The notes under the pieces were generated by a model. The model did not search any database. It was given only the letters and a program-made list of their open reading frames with translations, and had not been told where the DNA came from. DNA of 64,000 nt from JALUZX01 sp964561605. GTDB taxonomy: Bacteria > Planctomycetota > UBA1135 > JALUZX01. Both the position numbers and the translations under genes were made by a program. The stretch covers positions 1-64,000 of the forward strand of contig CAZLQD010000004.1 in assembly GCA_964561605.1 (NCBI GenBank). Reading direction: 5' to 3'. Shown here piece after piece: positions 35,874-45,494 of this stretch. Each line of letters begins with the position of its first letter. The first letter of the stretch is position 1.

Positions 35874-38146
35874 ACTTCGCCCTCCGCGCCGCCCCGGCCG
35901 TCCTCCTTCCGGCCTGCGCCGCCCTGACCTCCTCCGTCCCGGCCGGGTTCCCCCATCCCGAGGAGCTCCGGTGGATCGAAATCGAAGTGGAGCGGGGGAT
36001 CCGCCGGGGGGCCTGCCCGGGCGCGGTGGTCATGGCCGGCCGGTGGGACCGTACCCTCTACTTCCGGGCCTTCGGGAACCGGGCCGTCGAGCCGGTCACC
36101 GAGCCCATGACGAAGGACACCGTCTTCGACCTGGCCTCGGTGACCAAGCCCGTCGCCACGGCCCTCTCGGTGATGATCCTCGCCGAGAGGGGAAAGGTCC
36201 GGCTCCGGGACCCGGTAAGCCGGTATCTCCCGGAATTCCGGGGAAAGGGAAAAGAGAAGATCACCGTGAGGCAGCTCCTCCTCCACCAGGGAGGACTCAC
36301 GCCGGACAACCCCCTGCGGGACTACCGGGACGGACCCGGGAAGGCCTGGGAACGGATCTGCGACCTTCCCCTCCTCTACCCGCCCGGCACGAAGTTCAAG
36401 TACAGCGACGTGGGGTTCATCGTCCTGGGAAAACTGGTGGAGCGGGTCTCGGGAATGAGGTTGGACCGGTTCGCCCGGAAGAACATCTTCGGTCCCCTGG
36501 GCATGAAGGAGACCTCCTTCCTTCCACCCAGGTCCCTTCGCCCCAGGATCGCCCCCACCCAGAGGGTGGGAGGGAAGATCCTCCGGGGCCTGGTCCACGA
36601 TCCCCGGGCCAGGCTCCTGGGGGGCGTGGCGGGCCACGCGGGCCTCTTTTCCACGGCCCGGGACCTCTCCCGCCTTTGCCGGATGCTCCTCCACGGGGGA
36701 ATCCTGGAGGGAGTCCGGATCCTGGAGGAAAGGACGGTCCGCCTCATGACGACCCCGCCCCCCCACTCCTTCGGGAGGGCCCTGGGCTGGGATCTCACCT
36801 CGGCCTACAGCTCCCCCCGGGGACACTGGCTCACCAAGGGAGTCTCCTTCGGCCACTCGGGTTTCACCGGCACGAGCCTCTGGATCGACCCCGCCACGGG
36901 GGCCTGGGTGATCTTTCTCTCCAACAGGGTGCACCCCGACGGCAGGGGCAACGTCATCGCCCTGCGCAGGAAGGTGGGAGACGCCGTGGGAAGGGCCCTC
37001 GGCCTGGACCGGCGGGGCACCGTCCCGGGCATCGAGGTCCTGGCCCACCAGGACTTCCGCCTCCTCCGGGGCCTCAGGGTGGGACTGGTCACCAACCACA
37101 CCGGCCGGACCCGGGACGGGAGGTCGGACATCGACCTTCTCTTCCACGCCCCCGGGGTGAAGCTCCTCCGCCTCTTCAGCCCCGAGCACGGCATCCGGGG
37201 CGTGAAGGACCAGCCCCTGGTCCCCGACACAAGGGACGAGCGGACGGGCCTTCCCGTAAAAAGCCTCTACGGAAAGACCCGGCGCCCGACAAGGGAGATG
37301 CTCCGGGGCCTGGACGCCCTGGTCTTCGACATCCAGGACATCGGCACCCGCTTCTACACCTACATCTCCACCATGCTCTACTGCATGGAGGAAGCATCCA
37401 AATCCGGCCTGAAATTCTTCGTCCTGGACCGGCCCGATCCCATCGGGGGCCACCGGGTCTTCGGCCCCCTCCCCGATCCGGACAAGCTCTCTTTCACGGC
37501 CTGCGAGAGGATCCCCCTGGTGCACGGAATGACCACGGGGGAGCTGGCCCGCCTCTTCCGGGCCCGGCGGAAACTCTCCCTGGACCTCACGGTGGTCCCC
37601 GTGAAGGGCTGGAGGCGGAACCAGTGGCTCGACGAGACGGACATCCCCTGGGTGAACCCCTCGCCCAACATGCGCTCTCTCAGAGCGGCCGCCCTCTATC
37701 CCGGCGTGGGGCTCCTGGAAGCGACGAACCTCTCCGTGGGCAGAGGCACGCCAACGCCCTTCGAAATCCTGGGAGCGCCCTGGGTCGACGGCAAGAGACT
37801 CGCCTCGGCCCTGGAGGAGGCCGGCCTCGAGGGACTCTCTATTACGCCTTGCCGGTTCACACCGAAGGCGAGCAAGTTCAAGGGAGAAACCTGCGGAGGC
37901 ATCCGGCTCCGGATCACCGACAGGGAGGCCCTGAGGCCCGTGAAGCTCGGGATCGTCCTGGCCGAAACCCTCGAGAGGCTCTTCGGCAAGGATTTCCAGG
38001 TGGAAAAGGTGGACCGCCTCCTCAAGAACGACCGGGTCCAGGCCATGATCGAAGAGGGCCTCTCCCCGGCCCGCATCCGGGCCTCCTGGAAGAAAGATCT
38101 CCAGGCCTTCCTGGCCGAAAGGAAGCCCTTCCTCCTCTACGAGTAG
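35870..38146 (+). CDS. namZ: Serine hydrolase (beta-lactamase fold)-NamZ exo-N-acetylmuramidase fusion
   Basis: A 758-residue, two-domain exported protein. The N-terminus LPACAAL gives a possible lipobox at Cys16. Residues about 30-380 are a class C beta-lactamase/DD-peptidase-like domain with Ser90-Val-Thr-Lys93, Tyr178-Ser-Asp and GHSG near 326. Residues about 385-758 are a DUF1343/NamZ (GH171) domain: GLVTNHTGRTRDG, LFSPEHGIRG, DALVFDIQDIGTRFYTYIST and LDRPDPIGG. NamZ releases MurNAc from wall glycan ends, and the hydrolase partner may trim peptides. The start overlaps the permease stop. Confidence 0.9.
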   Translation: MNFALRAAPAVLLPACAALTSSVPAGFPHPEELRWIEIEVERGIRRGACPGAVVMAGRWDRTLYFRAFGNRAVEPVTEPMTKDTVFDLASVTKPVATALSVMILAERGKVRLRDPVSRYLPEFRGKGKEKITVRQLLLHQGGLTPDNPLRDYRDGPGKAWERICDLPLLYPPGTKFKYSDVGFIVLGKLVERVSGMRLDRFARKNIFGPLGMKETSFLPPRSLRPRIAPTQRVGGKILRGLVHDPRARLLGGVAGHAGLFSTARDLSRLCRMLLHGGILEGVRILEERTVRLMTTPPPHSFGRALGWDLTSAYSSPRGHWLTKGVSFGHSGFTGTSLWIDPATGAWVIFLSNRVHPDGRGNVIALRRKVGDAVGRALGLDRRGTVPGIEVLAHQDFRLLRGLRVGLVTNHTGRTRDGRSDIDLLFHAPGVKLLRLFSPEHGIRGVKDQPLVPDTRDERTGLPVKSLYGKTRRPTREMLRGLDALVFDIQDIGTRFYTYISTMLYCMEEASKSGLKFFVLDRPDPIGGHRVFGPLPDPDKLSFTACERIPLVHGMTTGELARLFRARRKLSLDLTVVPVKGWRRNQWLDETDIPWVNPSPNMRSLRAAALYPGVGLLEATNLSVGRGTPTPFEILGAPWVDGKRLASALEEAGLEGLSITPCRFTPKASKFKGETCGGIRLRITDREALRPVKLGIVLAETLERLFGKDFQVEKVDRLLKNDRVQAMIEEGLSPARIRASWKKDLQAFLAERKPFLLYE

Positions 38147-38295
38147 GAAGAAGGCCGGCGAAGCTCCTTTCCCCGGCCGCCTGCAAAAACCGAACATTTC
38201 TGCAAGTCTTTCCGGGGAAGAGGTTTTTTCCGGACGCTTCGAAGCGGAAACCCTTCCCGCTCCGGCGGGGTCCCACCCGCCTCCTTCCGCCTCTT

Positions 38296-38324
38296 TTGAC
38301 GGCCCCCCGCCTCCCGGCTAGATT
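38296..38324 (+). promoter_or_regulatory. Sigma70-like promoter of the beta-helix gene
   Basis: TTGACG (38296-38301), 17 bases, TAGATT (38319-38324). It is 34 bases before the start codon at 38358 and is one of the two best matches in the window. The rest of the 211-base gap holds GGCCGG/CCGGCC inverted repeats that might end the upstream transcript. Confidence 0.6.
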
Positions 38325-38357
38325 GTCCTTCCCCCCGGCGCCCGAGGAGAAAGACTC

Positions 38358-40628
38358 ATGCCGAGAACCTCCTTCGCGACCCTTGTATCCCTTTTTCTTT
38401 TTCTAGCCTCTTCCGTCCCCTCCCAGGTGGAGATCTTCGTCGCCCCTTCCGGAAAGGACACCTGGCCCGGGACCAAGGAGAAACCCTTCGCCACCCCCGC
38501 CCGCGCCAGGGACGCCGTCCGGCGGGCGAAGAAAGCCCATCCCGGGGAGAGGGTCACCGTCTATCTCAGGGGCGGAACCTACCGCCTGAAGGAGACCCTG
38601 GTCCTCGGCCTGGAAGATTCCGGCGAACCGGGCCGGCCCGTCACCTGGAAGGCCTTCCCGGGCGAGAGGCCCGTCTTCACGGGCCGCCTCCCCCTCCGGG
38701 GATGGCGCCTCCTGGAGAACCCGCCCCCCGAACTCCCCGAGTCGGCCCGGGGAAAGGTCTGGACGGCCCCCGTCTCCTTCCTCAGGCGCATCAAGGCCGC
38801 CCAGCCCCCCTCTCCCACGGCGGCCCCCCAGATGGACCGGATCGGCCGCTTCCTCACCCTCTACCAGGGAGACCGGATGCTTCCCAGGGCCCGGGGGAAG
38901 GGCTTCTGTTTCCCCGGAAAACCCGCCTTCTCCACGGCCGACCGGCGCACCTTCGGCTTTCCCAGGGGCCTGCTCCAAAACTGGCCCGACCTGGAAGAAG
39001 GGGAACTGGCCTTCACCACCCGCCGGGCCTGGGAGAGCAACATCATCCCCCTGGAACGGGTGGATCCCGAAAAAGGGGTGGGACGGCTCGCCTATTCCGC
39101 CACCTACGAAATGAAGCGCCGTGGATGGAACGACCCGCCCATGCCCGACGCCCTGGTGGAGAACGTCCTGGCCGTCCTGGACGAACCGGGCGAGTGGGTC
39201 CTGGACTCCTCCCGGGATCTGCTCTACTTCCTCCCTCCCTCGGGGGGCGACCCCGGTGAGACCGTGGAGGCTCCCGTTTTGACCGAGCTGGTCCGGGTGG
39301 AGGGCGGGATCGACTACGACGGGCCCATGGACGAGCCCGTCCGGCACCTGGTCTTCGAAGGCATCACCTTCACCGGCGGCGACCGCTTCCCCTGGCACGG
39401 CCGGACCGGCTGGGGCCTCCAGCACGACTGGGAGCGCTTCGACAGCCCCACGGCCATGCTCCGCTTCCGGGGCGCCGAGGACTGCGCCGTGGAGAACTGC
39501 CGCTTCGTCACGGCCGGCTCGACGGGCCTCCGGCTCGACCTCCACTGCCGGAAAATCCGGGTCGCGGGGTGCCTCTTCCGGGACCTGGGGGGAGTGGCCA
39601 TCCTGCTGGCCGGCTACGGCCCGGGCCTCAAGGACGTGAACCGGGGCAACACCATCGAAAGCAACCTGGTGGAGCGGATCGGCACCCTCTACCGCGGTTC
39701 CCCCGGGATCTTCCTCTGGCAGAGCGGCGGGAACCTGGTGGCCCACAACCTCCTCCGCCACCTTCCCTACGCGGGGATCTGCGTCACGGGAAGGATCGTC
39801 TGGAACGAGTCCGGCCGGGAGGAGTGCTCCCAAACCATCCGGTGGCACGAAACCGCCACCACCAAGAACGCCTGGACCTACGCCGAAAGGGAAGGAACCT
39901 GGGCCCTCCGGGCTCCCTACCTCCACTCCAGGAACAACCTGGTCTTCCGCAACGACATCCACCACGTGATGGAATACAGCGGAGACGGCAATTGCATCTA
40001 CGTCTCCGGGGCCGGAGCCGGAAACCGGGTCGTGGAGAACTTCTGCCACGACTGTCCGAGCCCCCACATGAACAACGCCGTCCGTTGCGACGACGACCAG
40101 GAGGAGACCTTTCTCTCCAGGAACATCGTCTTCCGCACGAGAGGTTACGCCGAGGGATTCCTGATCAAGGGGAAGAACTACGTCCTGGAGAACCTCGTGG
40201 TCGACCTGCGCCCCAACTCCCGCCACAGGGGCTACATTCGCTTCTACTCGGGAGACGTCCGCGGCTCCATCATCCGGCACAACGTCTTCTACGCCTGCGT
40301 GAAGGGCGTAAACGCCACCAACCCGCCCTTCACCCGCAGGGGCCGCCCGGCGCCGAGGCTATCCGATACCCTGGCCGACAGGAACCTCTACTTCAACACG
40401 GCCGATCCCCTTTGGGGGGCCCGCCACCTGGAAAGACAGCGCAAGCTCGGCATCGAGAAGCACAGCGTCGCCGCCGACCCCCTCTTCACGGACATCGAGA
40501 AGCTGGACTTCCGCTTCAGGCCCGGTTCGCCGGCCTTGAAGCTCGGCCTCCGCCAACCCGTCTCCGTGTCCGAGACGGGCCCCCGCCCACCCTACAGGGA
40601 CCGCCTTCTCGGAAAAGAAACCCGCTGA
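38358..40628 (+). CDS. Secreted right-handed parallel beta-helix protein
   Basis: A 756-residue protein with a signal peptide (FATLVSLFLFLASSVPSQ). It opens with the typical VEIFVAPSGKDTWPGTKEKPF segment (extended carbohydrate-processing beta-helix) and TVYLRGGTYRLKETLVLG. Parallel beta-helix coils follow, with repeated short strands and Asn/Gly turns (FEGITFTGG, CAVENCRFVTAGSTGL, IRVAGCLFRDLGG, GNTIESNLVERIG, NNLVFRNDIHHVM, NRVVENFCHDC). This fold serves polysaccharide lyases and glycosidases of pectin or alginate type. No family-specific catalytic residues can be assigned. It is 39 bases before the GH95-like gene, so co-transcription is likely. Confidence 0.78.
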   Translation: MPRTSFATLVSLFLFLASSVPSQVEIFVAPSGKDTWPGTKEKPFATPARARDAVRRAKKAHPGERVTVYLRGGTYRLKETLVLGLEDSGEPGRPVTWKAFPGERPVFTGRLPLRGWRLLENPPPELPESARGKVWTAPVSFLRRIKAAQPPSPTAAPQMDRIGRFLTLYQGDRMLPRARGKGFCFPGKPAFSTADRRTFGFPRGLLQNWPDLEEGELAFTTRRAWESNIIPLERVDPEKGVGRLAYSATYEMKRRGWNDPPMPDALVENVLAVLDEPGEWVLDSSRDLLYFLPPSGGDPGETVEAPVLTELVRVEGGIDYDGPMDEPVRHLVFEGITFTGGDRFPWHGRTGWGLQHDWERFDSPTAMLRFRGAEDCAVENCRFVTAGSTGLRLDLHCRKIRVAGCLFRDLGGVAILLAGYGPGLKDVNRGNTIESNLVERIGTLYRGSPGIFLWQSGGNLVAHNLLRHLPYAGICVTGRIVWNESGREECSQTIRWHETATTKNAWTYAEREGTWALRAPYLHSRNNLVFRNDIHHVMEYSGDGNCIYVSGAGAGNRVVENFCHDCPSPHMNNAVRCDDDQEETFLSRNIVFRTRGYAEGFLIKGKNYVLENLVVDLRPNSRHRGYIRFYSGDVRGSIIRHNVFYACVKGVNATNPPFTRRGRPAPRLSDTLADRNLYFNTADPLWGARHLERQRKLGIEKHSVAADPLFTDIEKLDFRFRPGSPALKLGLRQPVSVSETGPRPPYRDRLLGKETR

Positions 40629-40667
40629 CAAGGAAACGGCCTCGCCCGCAGAAGGAGCCTGAAGAAA

Positions 40668-43241
40668 ATGAAGCCCCTCCGCTTTCTCATCTTGGCCCTC
40701 CTGGCCCCGCCGGCCGCCGCCCAGGCCCCTTCCACGGTCCTCTCGGTGGACCTGGAGAAACTCGTCTCCCGGGGGGACATCACCCTGGACCGGCCCGCCC
40801 CCCGCCGCGAGGCGGGCCTCCCCGTGGGAAACGGCCGCATGGGAAGCCTGGTCTGGACCACCCCGGCGGCCATGCACTTCCAATTCAACAGGGTGGACGT
40901 ATACGCATCCAACCGCTCGTCACGAAGCTTCTTCGAGCGCGACTCCGACTACGGTTTCGGCCTGGGTTTCCTGGACCTGGACTTCGTCCCCTACGGGCCG
41001 CCGGTCTTCACCGGGAAGGGCACCCGCCGGCACCTCTCCCTCTACAGGGGCCGCCTCTTCCTGGAAGGCGAGGGGGTGAAGGTGCAGGTCTTCGGACACC
41101 CCTTCCGGGACGTGGTGATCCTGGAGATCGACGACGGGAGGGAGACCCCCCTTCCCGTCTCGGCCCTTCTCCGCATGCTCCGGCCCCCCCGGGTCCGAAC
41201 CAGGAGCCACCTGGCCCTCTCCCGCCTCGAGGCTCTCCCCGGCGGCGGGGCCCTCCTCACCCAGACCTTCACCGAAGGGGACTACCGCTGCAGGAGCGCC
41301 CTGGCCCTCCGTTTCACGGGAAGGCCCGTCCAGGTCCGCCGGGCCGATCCCGAACGCCTCAGGGTCACCGCCGCCCCCGGGAGGGGGAAGTTCTACCTCT
41401 GGATCTCCTCGGCCGCATCCATGGGGACCGGGCCCGACCCGGCCGGGACGGCCCTGGAAGCCCTCGATTCCCTCGCGAAGGAGGGCTTCGAAAAGGCCTC
41501 CCGGGAGAGCCTGGACTGGTGGCGCCGGTTCTGGTCCAAGGGATTCGTCCACCTCCACAGCGAGGACGGCGAGGCCGACTACGTGGAGAAACACTACACC
41601 TACTACCTCTACGTCATGGCCTCCTCCTCCCGGGGGCTCTTCCCGCCCCGCTTCGGCGGGATGATCTTCAAGACCGGCGGAGACTTCTGCCGGTGGGGGG
41701 CCCGCCACTGGTTCCACAACCTCTCCTGCTACTACCGGGCCGTCATGGAATCCGGCCGGATGGAACTCATGGAGCCATTCTTCCGGATGTACTCGGGCAT
41801 GCGGGAGACCTGCGCTCTCGCGGCCGGGCGTTACTGGGGAAGCGAGGGACTCTGGATCCCCGAGACCACCGGGTTCGACGGCCCCTCCATCCCACCCGAA
41901 GACCTGGCACCGGAGATCCGGGACCTCTACCTCCTGCGCAAGCCCTGGGAGGCCCGGAGCCTCCGCTTCCGTGAATACGCCCGCCTGGCGGCCCCCCACG
42001 ACAGTCCCTGGAACTGGAAGGGCGCCGGCCGGTGGGTGGAAGGCCGGTGGGTCTACGAGCCCGCCTGGAGCGCGCCTTTCAGCTACCTGGTCCACATCTT
42101 CACCACCACGGCCAAGGTGGCCTGGTTCTACTGGCTCCGCTACGAATATACGAATGATGAAAAATGGCTCCGGGACGAGGCCTACCCCATGCTCAGGGGG
42201 ACGGCCGAGTTCTACCGGAACTTTCCCAACCTGAGGAAGGAAAGGGACGGTCTCTACCACATCCACGACGTGAACAACCACGAGCCCGTCCGGGGCGCCC
42301 AAGACACCATGGAGAACCTGGCCGCCATGAAGGGGATCCTCCCCCTGGCGATCCTTGCGTCGGAGAAGGTCGGCGCCGACGCGACCCTCCGGCCGCTGTG
42401 GAAGGACATCCTGGACCACCTCCCGCCCCTTCCCACCAACGACGACGTCCACTCCCTCACCCCCCGGAAACCCGGCGAGCCCCGGTTCTGGACGGCCGGA
42501 TCCAGGCCCTACGTGGGGGGAAGGACCGACTGGGGCCGCCTCGTCCCGGTGGTCTTCTACGACCTCTGCACCCTGGAGAACCCCGACCCCGGGATCCATG
42601 CGATCGCCCGCAACTCCTTCCTCCACGCCTTCGGAGAGCCCGGCCCGGGATGCAAGGTCCACGTCCTCTCCAGGAGCGCCGTCGCCGCGGCCCTGATGGG
42701 GCGGGGGGACTGGATCCGCCGGATGATTCCCGCCCAGGTCCGCCAGTCCCCCGGGCAGGTCCGCCGCTTCATCGATTTCCGGAAGACCCGTGCGGGGATC
42801 CTGGAAAACCGTATGACCCTGCGGGAAGGCGCGGAAGCCATCGGCATCCAGCGCCTGGGCCGGGCCTCGGCGGCCCTGCAATACGCCCTCCTCCAGAGCG
42901 TCCCTCCCGCTCCCGGCGGCAAACCCGTTCTCCGGGTCTTCCCGGCCTGGCCCGGGGAGTGGGAGGCCGACTTCACCCTGGCCGCCAGGGGAGGCTTCCT
43001 GGTGACCTCCTCCCGCCGTGGGGGAAAGACCCTCTTCGTGGAGATCCGCTTCCTCTCGGGGCGGGAATGCCTCCTCCGAAACCCCTGGGGGAAGAGCCCG
43101 GTGGACATCTTCACGGGGGAGAAGAAGAGGGAATCCCTGGAAGGCCCCCTCCTCCGCCTTCGGGCCTCCGAGGGGGAGACCCTCCTGGTCCTCCCCGGTG
43201 GCACCGCACCCGCCCGGGTCCGGAGGACCGTCCGGATCTGA
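40668..43241 (+). CDS. Secreted GH95-like/DUF5703 six-hairpin glycosidase
   Basis: An 857-residue protein with a signal peptide (FLILALLAPPAAAQ). The N-terminal beta-sandwich carries the DUF5703/GH95-type signature: EAGLPVGNGRMGSLVWTTPA near 50, then FQFNRVDVYASNRSSRS. The helical barrel from about 270 has GGDFCRWGARHWFHNLSCYY, RMYSGMRETCALAAGRYWG, WKGAGRWVEGRWVYEP and HDVNNHEPVRGAQDTMEN; the Asn/Glu pair in the last is a candidate catalytic site. GH95 enzymes remove alpha-L-fucose or L-galactose by inversion. A fucosidase-like role is likely, but the substrate is not certain. Confidence 0.75.
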   Translation: MKPLRFLILALLAPPAAAQAPSTVLSVDLEKLVSRGDITLDRPAPRREAGLPVGNGRMGSLVWTTPAAMHFQFNRVDVYASNRSSRSFFERDSDYGFGLGFLDLDFVPYGPPVFTGKGTRRHLSLYRGRLFLEGEGVKVQVFGHPFRDVVILEIDDGRETPLPVSALLRMLRPPRVRTRSHLALSRLEALPGGGALLTQTFTEGDYRCRSALALRFTGRPVQVRRADPERLRVTAAPGRGKFYLWISSAASMGTGPDPAGTALEALDSLAKEGFEKASRESLDWWRRFWSKGFVHLHSEDGEADYVEKHYTYYLYVMASSSRGLFPPRFGGMIFKTGGDFCRWGARHWFHNLSCYYRAVMESGRMELMEPFFRMYSGMRETCALAAGRYWGSEGLWIPETTGFDGPSIPPEDLAPEIRDLYLLRKPWEARSLRFREYARLAAPHDSPWNWKGAGRWVEGRWVYEPAWSAPFSYLVHIFTTTAKVAWFYWLRYEYTNDEKWLRDEAYPMLRGTAEFYRNFPNLRKERDGLYHIHDVNNHEPVRGAQDTMENLAAMKGILPLAILASEKVGADATLRPLWKDILDHLPPLPTNDDVHSLTPRKPGEPRFWTAGSRPYVGGRTDWGRLVPVVFYDLCTLENPDPGIHAIARNSFLHAFGEPGPGCKVHVLSRSAVAAALMGRGDWIRRMIPAQVRQSPGQVRRFIDFRKTRAGILENRMTLREGAEAIGIQRLGRASAALQYALLQSVPPAPGGKPVLRVFPAWPGEWEADFTLAARGGFLVTSSRRGGKTLFVEIRFLSGRECLLRNPWGKSPVDIFTGEKKRESLEGPLLRLRASEGETLLVLPGGTAPARVRRTVRI

Positions 43242-43393
43242 ACCGCCGCCGATCCCCGCCTCGATCCCTTCGCCCTGGACACCAAGGCCGGCAAGGACCC
43301 CGTCCCGGCGAAAGCCTCCCCCCCTGGACTGGGGGGCGGCCTTCTTCCTGGTTCCCGGCGCGGCCCCCCTGCTCCACTTCCCCGCCCGGGGAG

Positions 43394-43422
43394 TTGACAA
43401 AGCTCCGTCCGGCCCGTCAGCT
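43394..43422 (+). promoter_or_regulatory. Weak promoter candidate for the sialidase gene
   Basis: TTGACA (43394-43399) is a perfect -35 box, but the hexamer 17 bases on (TCAGCT) is a poor -10. It lies in a 232-base gap that otherwise holds no supported gene. Confidence 0.25.
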
Positions 43423-43473
43423 CCGGGGAGCCTCCCTTCCGTCCTTCCAGCGACACTGCAGGAGCAAACTCCC

Positions 43474-44661
43474 ATGAAGCCGGTGAATCTTCTCGCCTGG
43501 TTCCTCCTACCCGCCGCGGCCCCACTTCCCGCCGGGGCCATCACCCCCCCGGCGGACCCCGTCTTCACCACGGTCTTCCGCCGGGGAAAGGGTCCTTATC
43601 CCGCCTACCGGATCCCTTCCCTCGTCACAACCCGGAAAGGGACGATCCTCGCCTTCTGTGAAGGCCGCCAGTCCCTCTCGGACCACTCCCGGAACGACAT
43701 CCTCCTGCGGAGGAGCACCGACGGCGGAAAGACCTGGGGCCCCTTCATCCGGGTCCTGGCCGACAAGCGCTTCGTCTTCGTAAATCCCTGCTCCGTCGTC
43801 CTGGACTCGGGAAGGATCCTCCTCATGTGCCAGAGGTTCCCCGTGGGCTACCACTCCCGGGCCATGGGAAAGCGGGTCAAGCGCCTCGACCCGGGCATCG
43901 GGGGAAAGCACTCCAGCAAGACCCTGCTCACCTGGAGCGACGACGACGGTGTGACCTGGGCTCCGCCCCGGGACGTGACGAAAGGGACCAAGAGACCCGC
44001 CAAGATAACTTCCACCGCCTCCGGGCCGGGTATCGGGATCGTCCTCCGCAAGGGCCCCAAGCCCGGCCGCATCCTGATCCCGACCAACGAAGGATGGTTC
44101 GAGGGGAAAATCTTCCATTTCCACGTATACGCCTGCTTCTCCGACGACGGTGGAAAGACATGGCGCTACGGCCGGGTCGCCCCCGACGGAAGCCCGGGCT
44201 TCGGAAACGAGGTGCAGATGGTGGAGCTCTCCGACGGAAGGATCATGCTCAACTCCAGGAGCGCCGGAGGAAAACCTTGCAGGAAGAGGGCCTTCTCGAA
44301 GGACGCCGGGGAAAGCTGGTCCCCCCTGAAGGACGAACCGGCCCTTCCCGATCCCCACTGCATGGCATCCATCCTGAGGTATTCCTTCGGAAAGAAGCCC
44401 GGAGACAAGGGGATCATCCTCTACGCCGGCCCCGGCACGGGAAAGGGCAGGAGGCTCGGGACCGTGCGGGCGAGCTTCGACGACGGCCGGACCTGGCCCG
44501 CTTCCATGGTGATCTACGAGGGAGGATACGCCTACTCCTGCCTCACCGGGCTTCCCGGCGGAGACGTGGGGCTCCTCTTCGAGAAAGACGGTTACAAGGA
44601 GATCACCTTCGTCCGCTTTCCCCTATCCCGGCTCCTGCGTCCCCGGCGCGGCGGCCGTTAG
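43474..44661 (+). CDS. Secreted GH33-type sialidase
   Basis: A 395-residue protein starting at ATG 43474 after AGGAG; the upstream in-frame stretch is antisense-like and has no signal. The signal peptide is LLAWFLLPAAAPLPAGA. The six-bladed sialidase fold shows YRIPSL with Arg46, Asp boxes STDGGKTWG (81-89), WSDDDGVTWA, FSDDGGKTWR and SKDAGESWS, the Glu in GFGNEVQMVEL, a later Arg in LNSRSAGG, and YEGGYAYSCL with the candidate nucleophile Tyr. These fit an exo-alpha-sialidase. With the fucosidase-like and galactosidase genes nearby, it suggests use of sialylated glycoconjugates. Confidence 0.87.
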   Translation: MKPVNLLAWFLLPAAAPLPAGAITPPADPVFTTVFRRGKGPYPAYRIPSLVTTRKGTILAFCEGRQSLSDHSRNDILLRRSTDGGKTWGPFIRVLADKRFVFVNPCSVVLDSGRILLMCQRFPVGYHSRAMGKRVKRLDPGIGGKHSSKTLLTWSDDDGVTWAPPRDVTKGTKRPAKITSTASGPGIGIVLRKGPKPGRILIPTNEGWFEGKIFHFHVYACFSDDGGKTWRYGRVAPDGSPGFGNEVQMVELSDGRIMLNSRSAGGKPCRKRAFSKDAGESWSPLKDEPALPDPHCMASILRYSFGKKPGDKGIILYAGPGTGKGRRLGTVRASFDDGRTWPASMVIYEGGYAYSCLTGLPGGDVGLLFEKDGYKEITFVRFPLSRLLRPRRGGR

Positions 44662-44705
44662 CTCCGGCAGGAGGGCGCCCCGGGGGGCCCGCCCCGGCGA
44701 AGGCT

Positions 44706-45494
44706 TCAAAAATACATCTCCGGCCGCCGGTCCGCGAAGAGGTCGTTCGCGGGAGTGATCCTCTTGTCATCCGCCCTCGAGGGATCGATCTCCACGACCA
44801 GCACGGCCGCACCCTCGGCCGGGGCCTGGGCGAGGACCTCTCCCCCGGGGCCCACGATCCGGCTCCTCCCCGTGAAGGAGACCGAACGGCCGCCCACCTC
44901 GTCCCTTCCGGTCCGGTTGGCCGTAATCGAAAAGACCCTGTTCTCCAGGCACCGGGTCACCATGGCCTCCTGGCAGTAGGGGTGGACCAGGTTTGCCGGA
45001 TGGGCCAGCACCTGGGCGCCTTTCAGGGCCAAGGTCCGGGCCGCCTCGGGAAAGCGCCAGTCGTAGCAGATCATCATCCCGACCTTCACCCCGCCCGCGT
45101 CGAAGACGGGAAAGCCCCTGTCGCCGGGGGTGAAGACCTCCTTCTCGAAGTGGAAGAGGTGGACCTTCCTGTAGAGGCCGATCACCCCCTCGGGGCCGAC
45201 GAGGACGGCCGAGTTGAAGGCCCGCGCCCCCTCCCGTTCCGCCAGGCCGGCCGCCACCCTGCATCCGACCCGGGCCGCCAGGTCCACCAGGAAGGAGCAG
45301 GTCTCCCCGCCGGGGACCTCCGTGGCCAGGGACAACACCTCCTCCTGGCTCTCGAAGAGATAGCCCGTATCGAAGAGCTCGGGCAGGACCAGGAGGTCCA
45401 CCCCGAGGCCCCGGGTGATCCCCCAGACCTCGTCCAGGTTGGCCTCCCGCCTGGCCCGCTCCGGCCGGGTCTGGACCAGGCCCACCCGGATCAC
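44706..45494 (-). CDS. Carbon-nitrogen (nitrilase-superfamily) hydrolase
   Basis: A 262-residue cytosolic enzyme with the nitrilase-superfamily triad Glu39 (LVLPELFDTG), Lys110 (LYRKVHLFHFEK) and Cys143 (VGMMICYDWRFPE). Length and motif spacing suit omega-amidase or N-carbamoyl amidohydrolase types, and the substrate is undetermined. It starts at GTG 45494, overlapping the Nudix stop (GTGA), so translation is probably coupled. It converges with the sialidase gene. The 44 bases between them are GC-rich with short inverted repeats. Confidence 0.87.
   Translation of the reverse strand: MIRVGLVQTRPERARREANLDEVWGITRGLGVDLLVLPELFDTGYLFESQEEVLSLATEVPGGETCSFLVDLAARVGCRVAAGLAEREGARAFNSAVLVGPEGVIGLYRKVHLFHFEKEVFTPGDRGFPVFDAGGVKVGMMICYDWRFPEAARTLALKGAQVLAHPANLVHPYCQEAMVTRCLENRVFSITANRTGRDEVGGRSVSFTGRSRIVGPGGEVLAQAPAEGAAVLVVEIDPSRADDKRITPANDLFADRRPEMYF

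Noticed and set aside
43242..43473. Upstream in-frame extension of the sialidase
   Set aside because: The 152 extra codons have no signal peptide and overlap the preceding gene, while ATG 43474 gives a proper signal peptide and ribosome-binding site.
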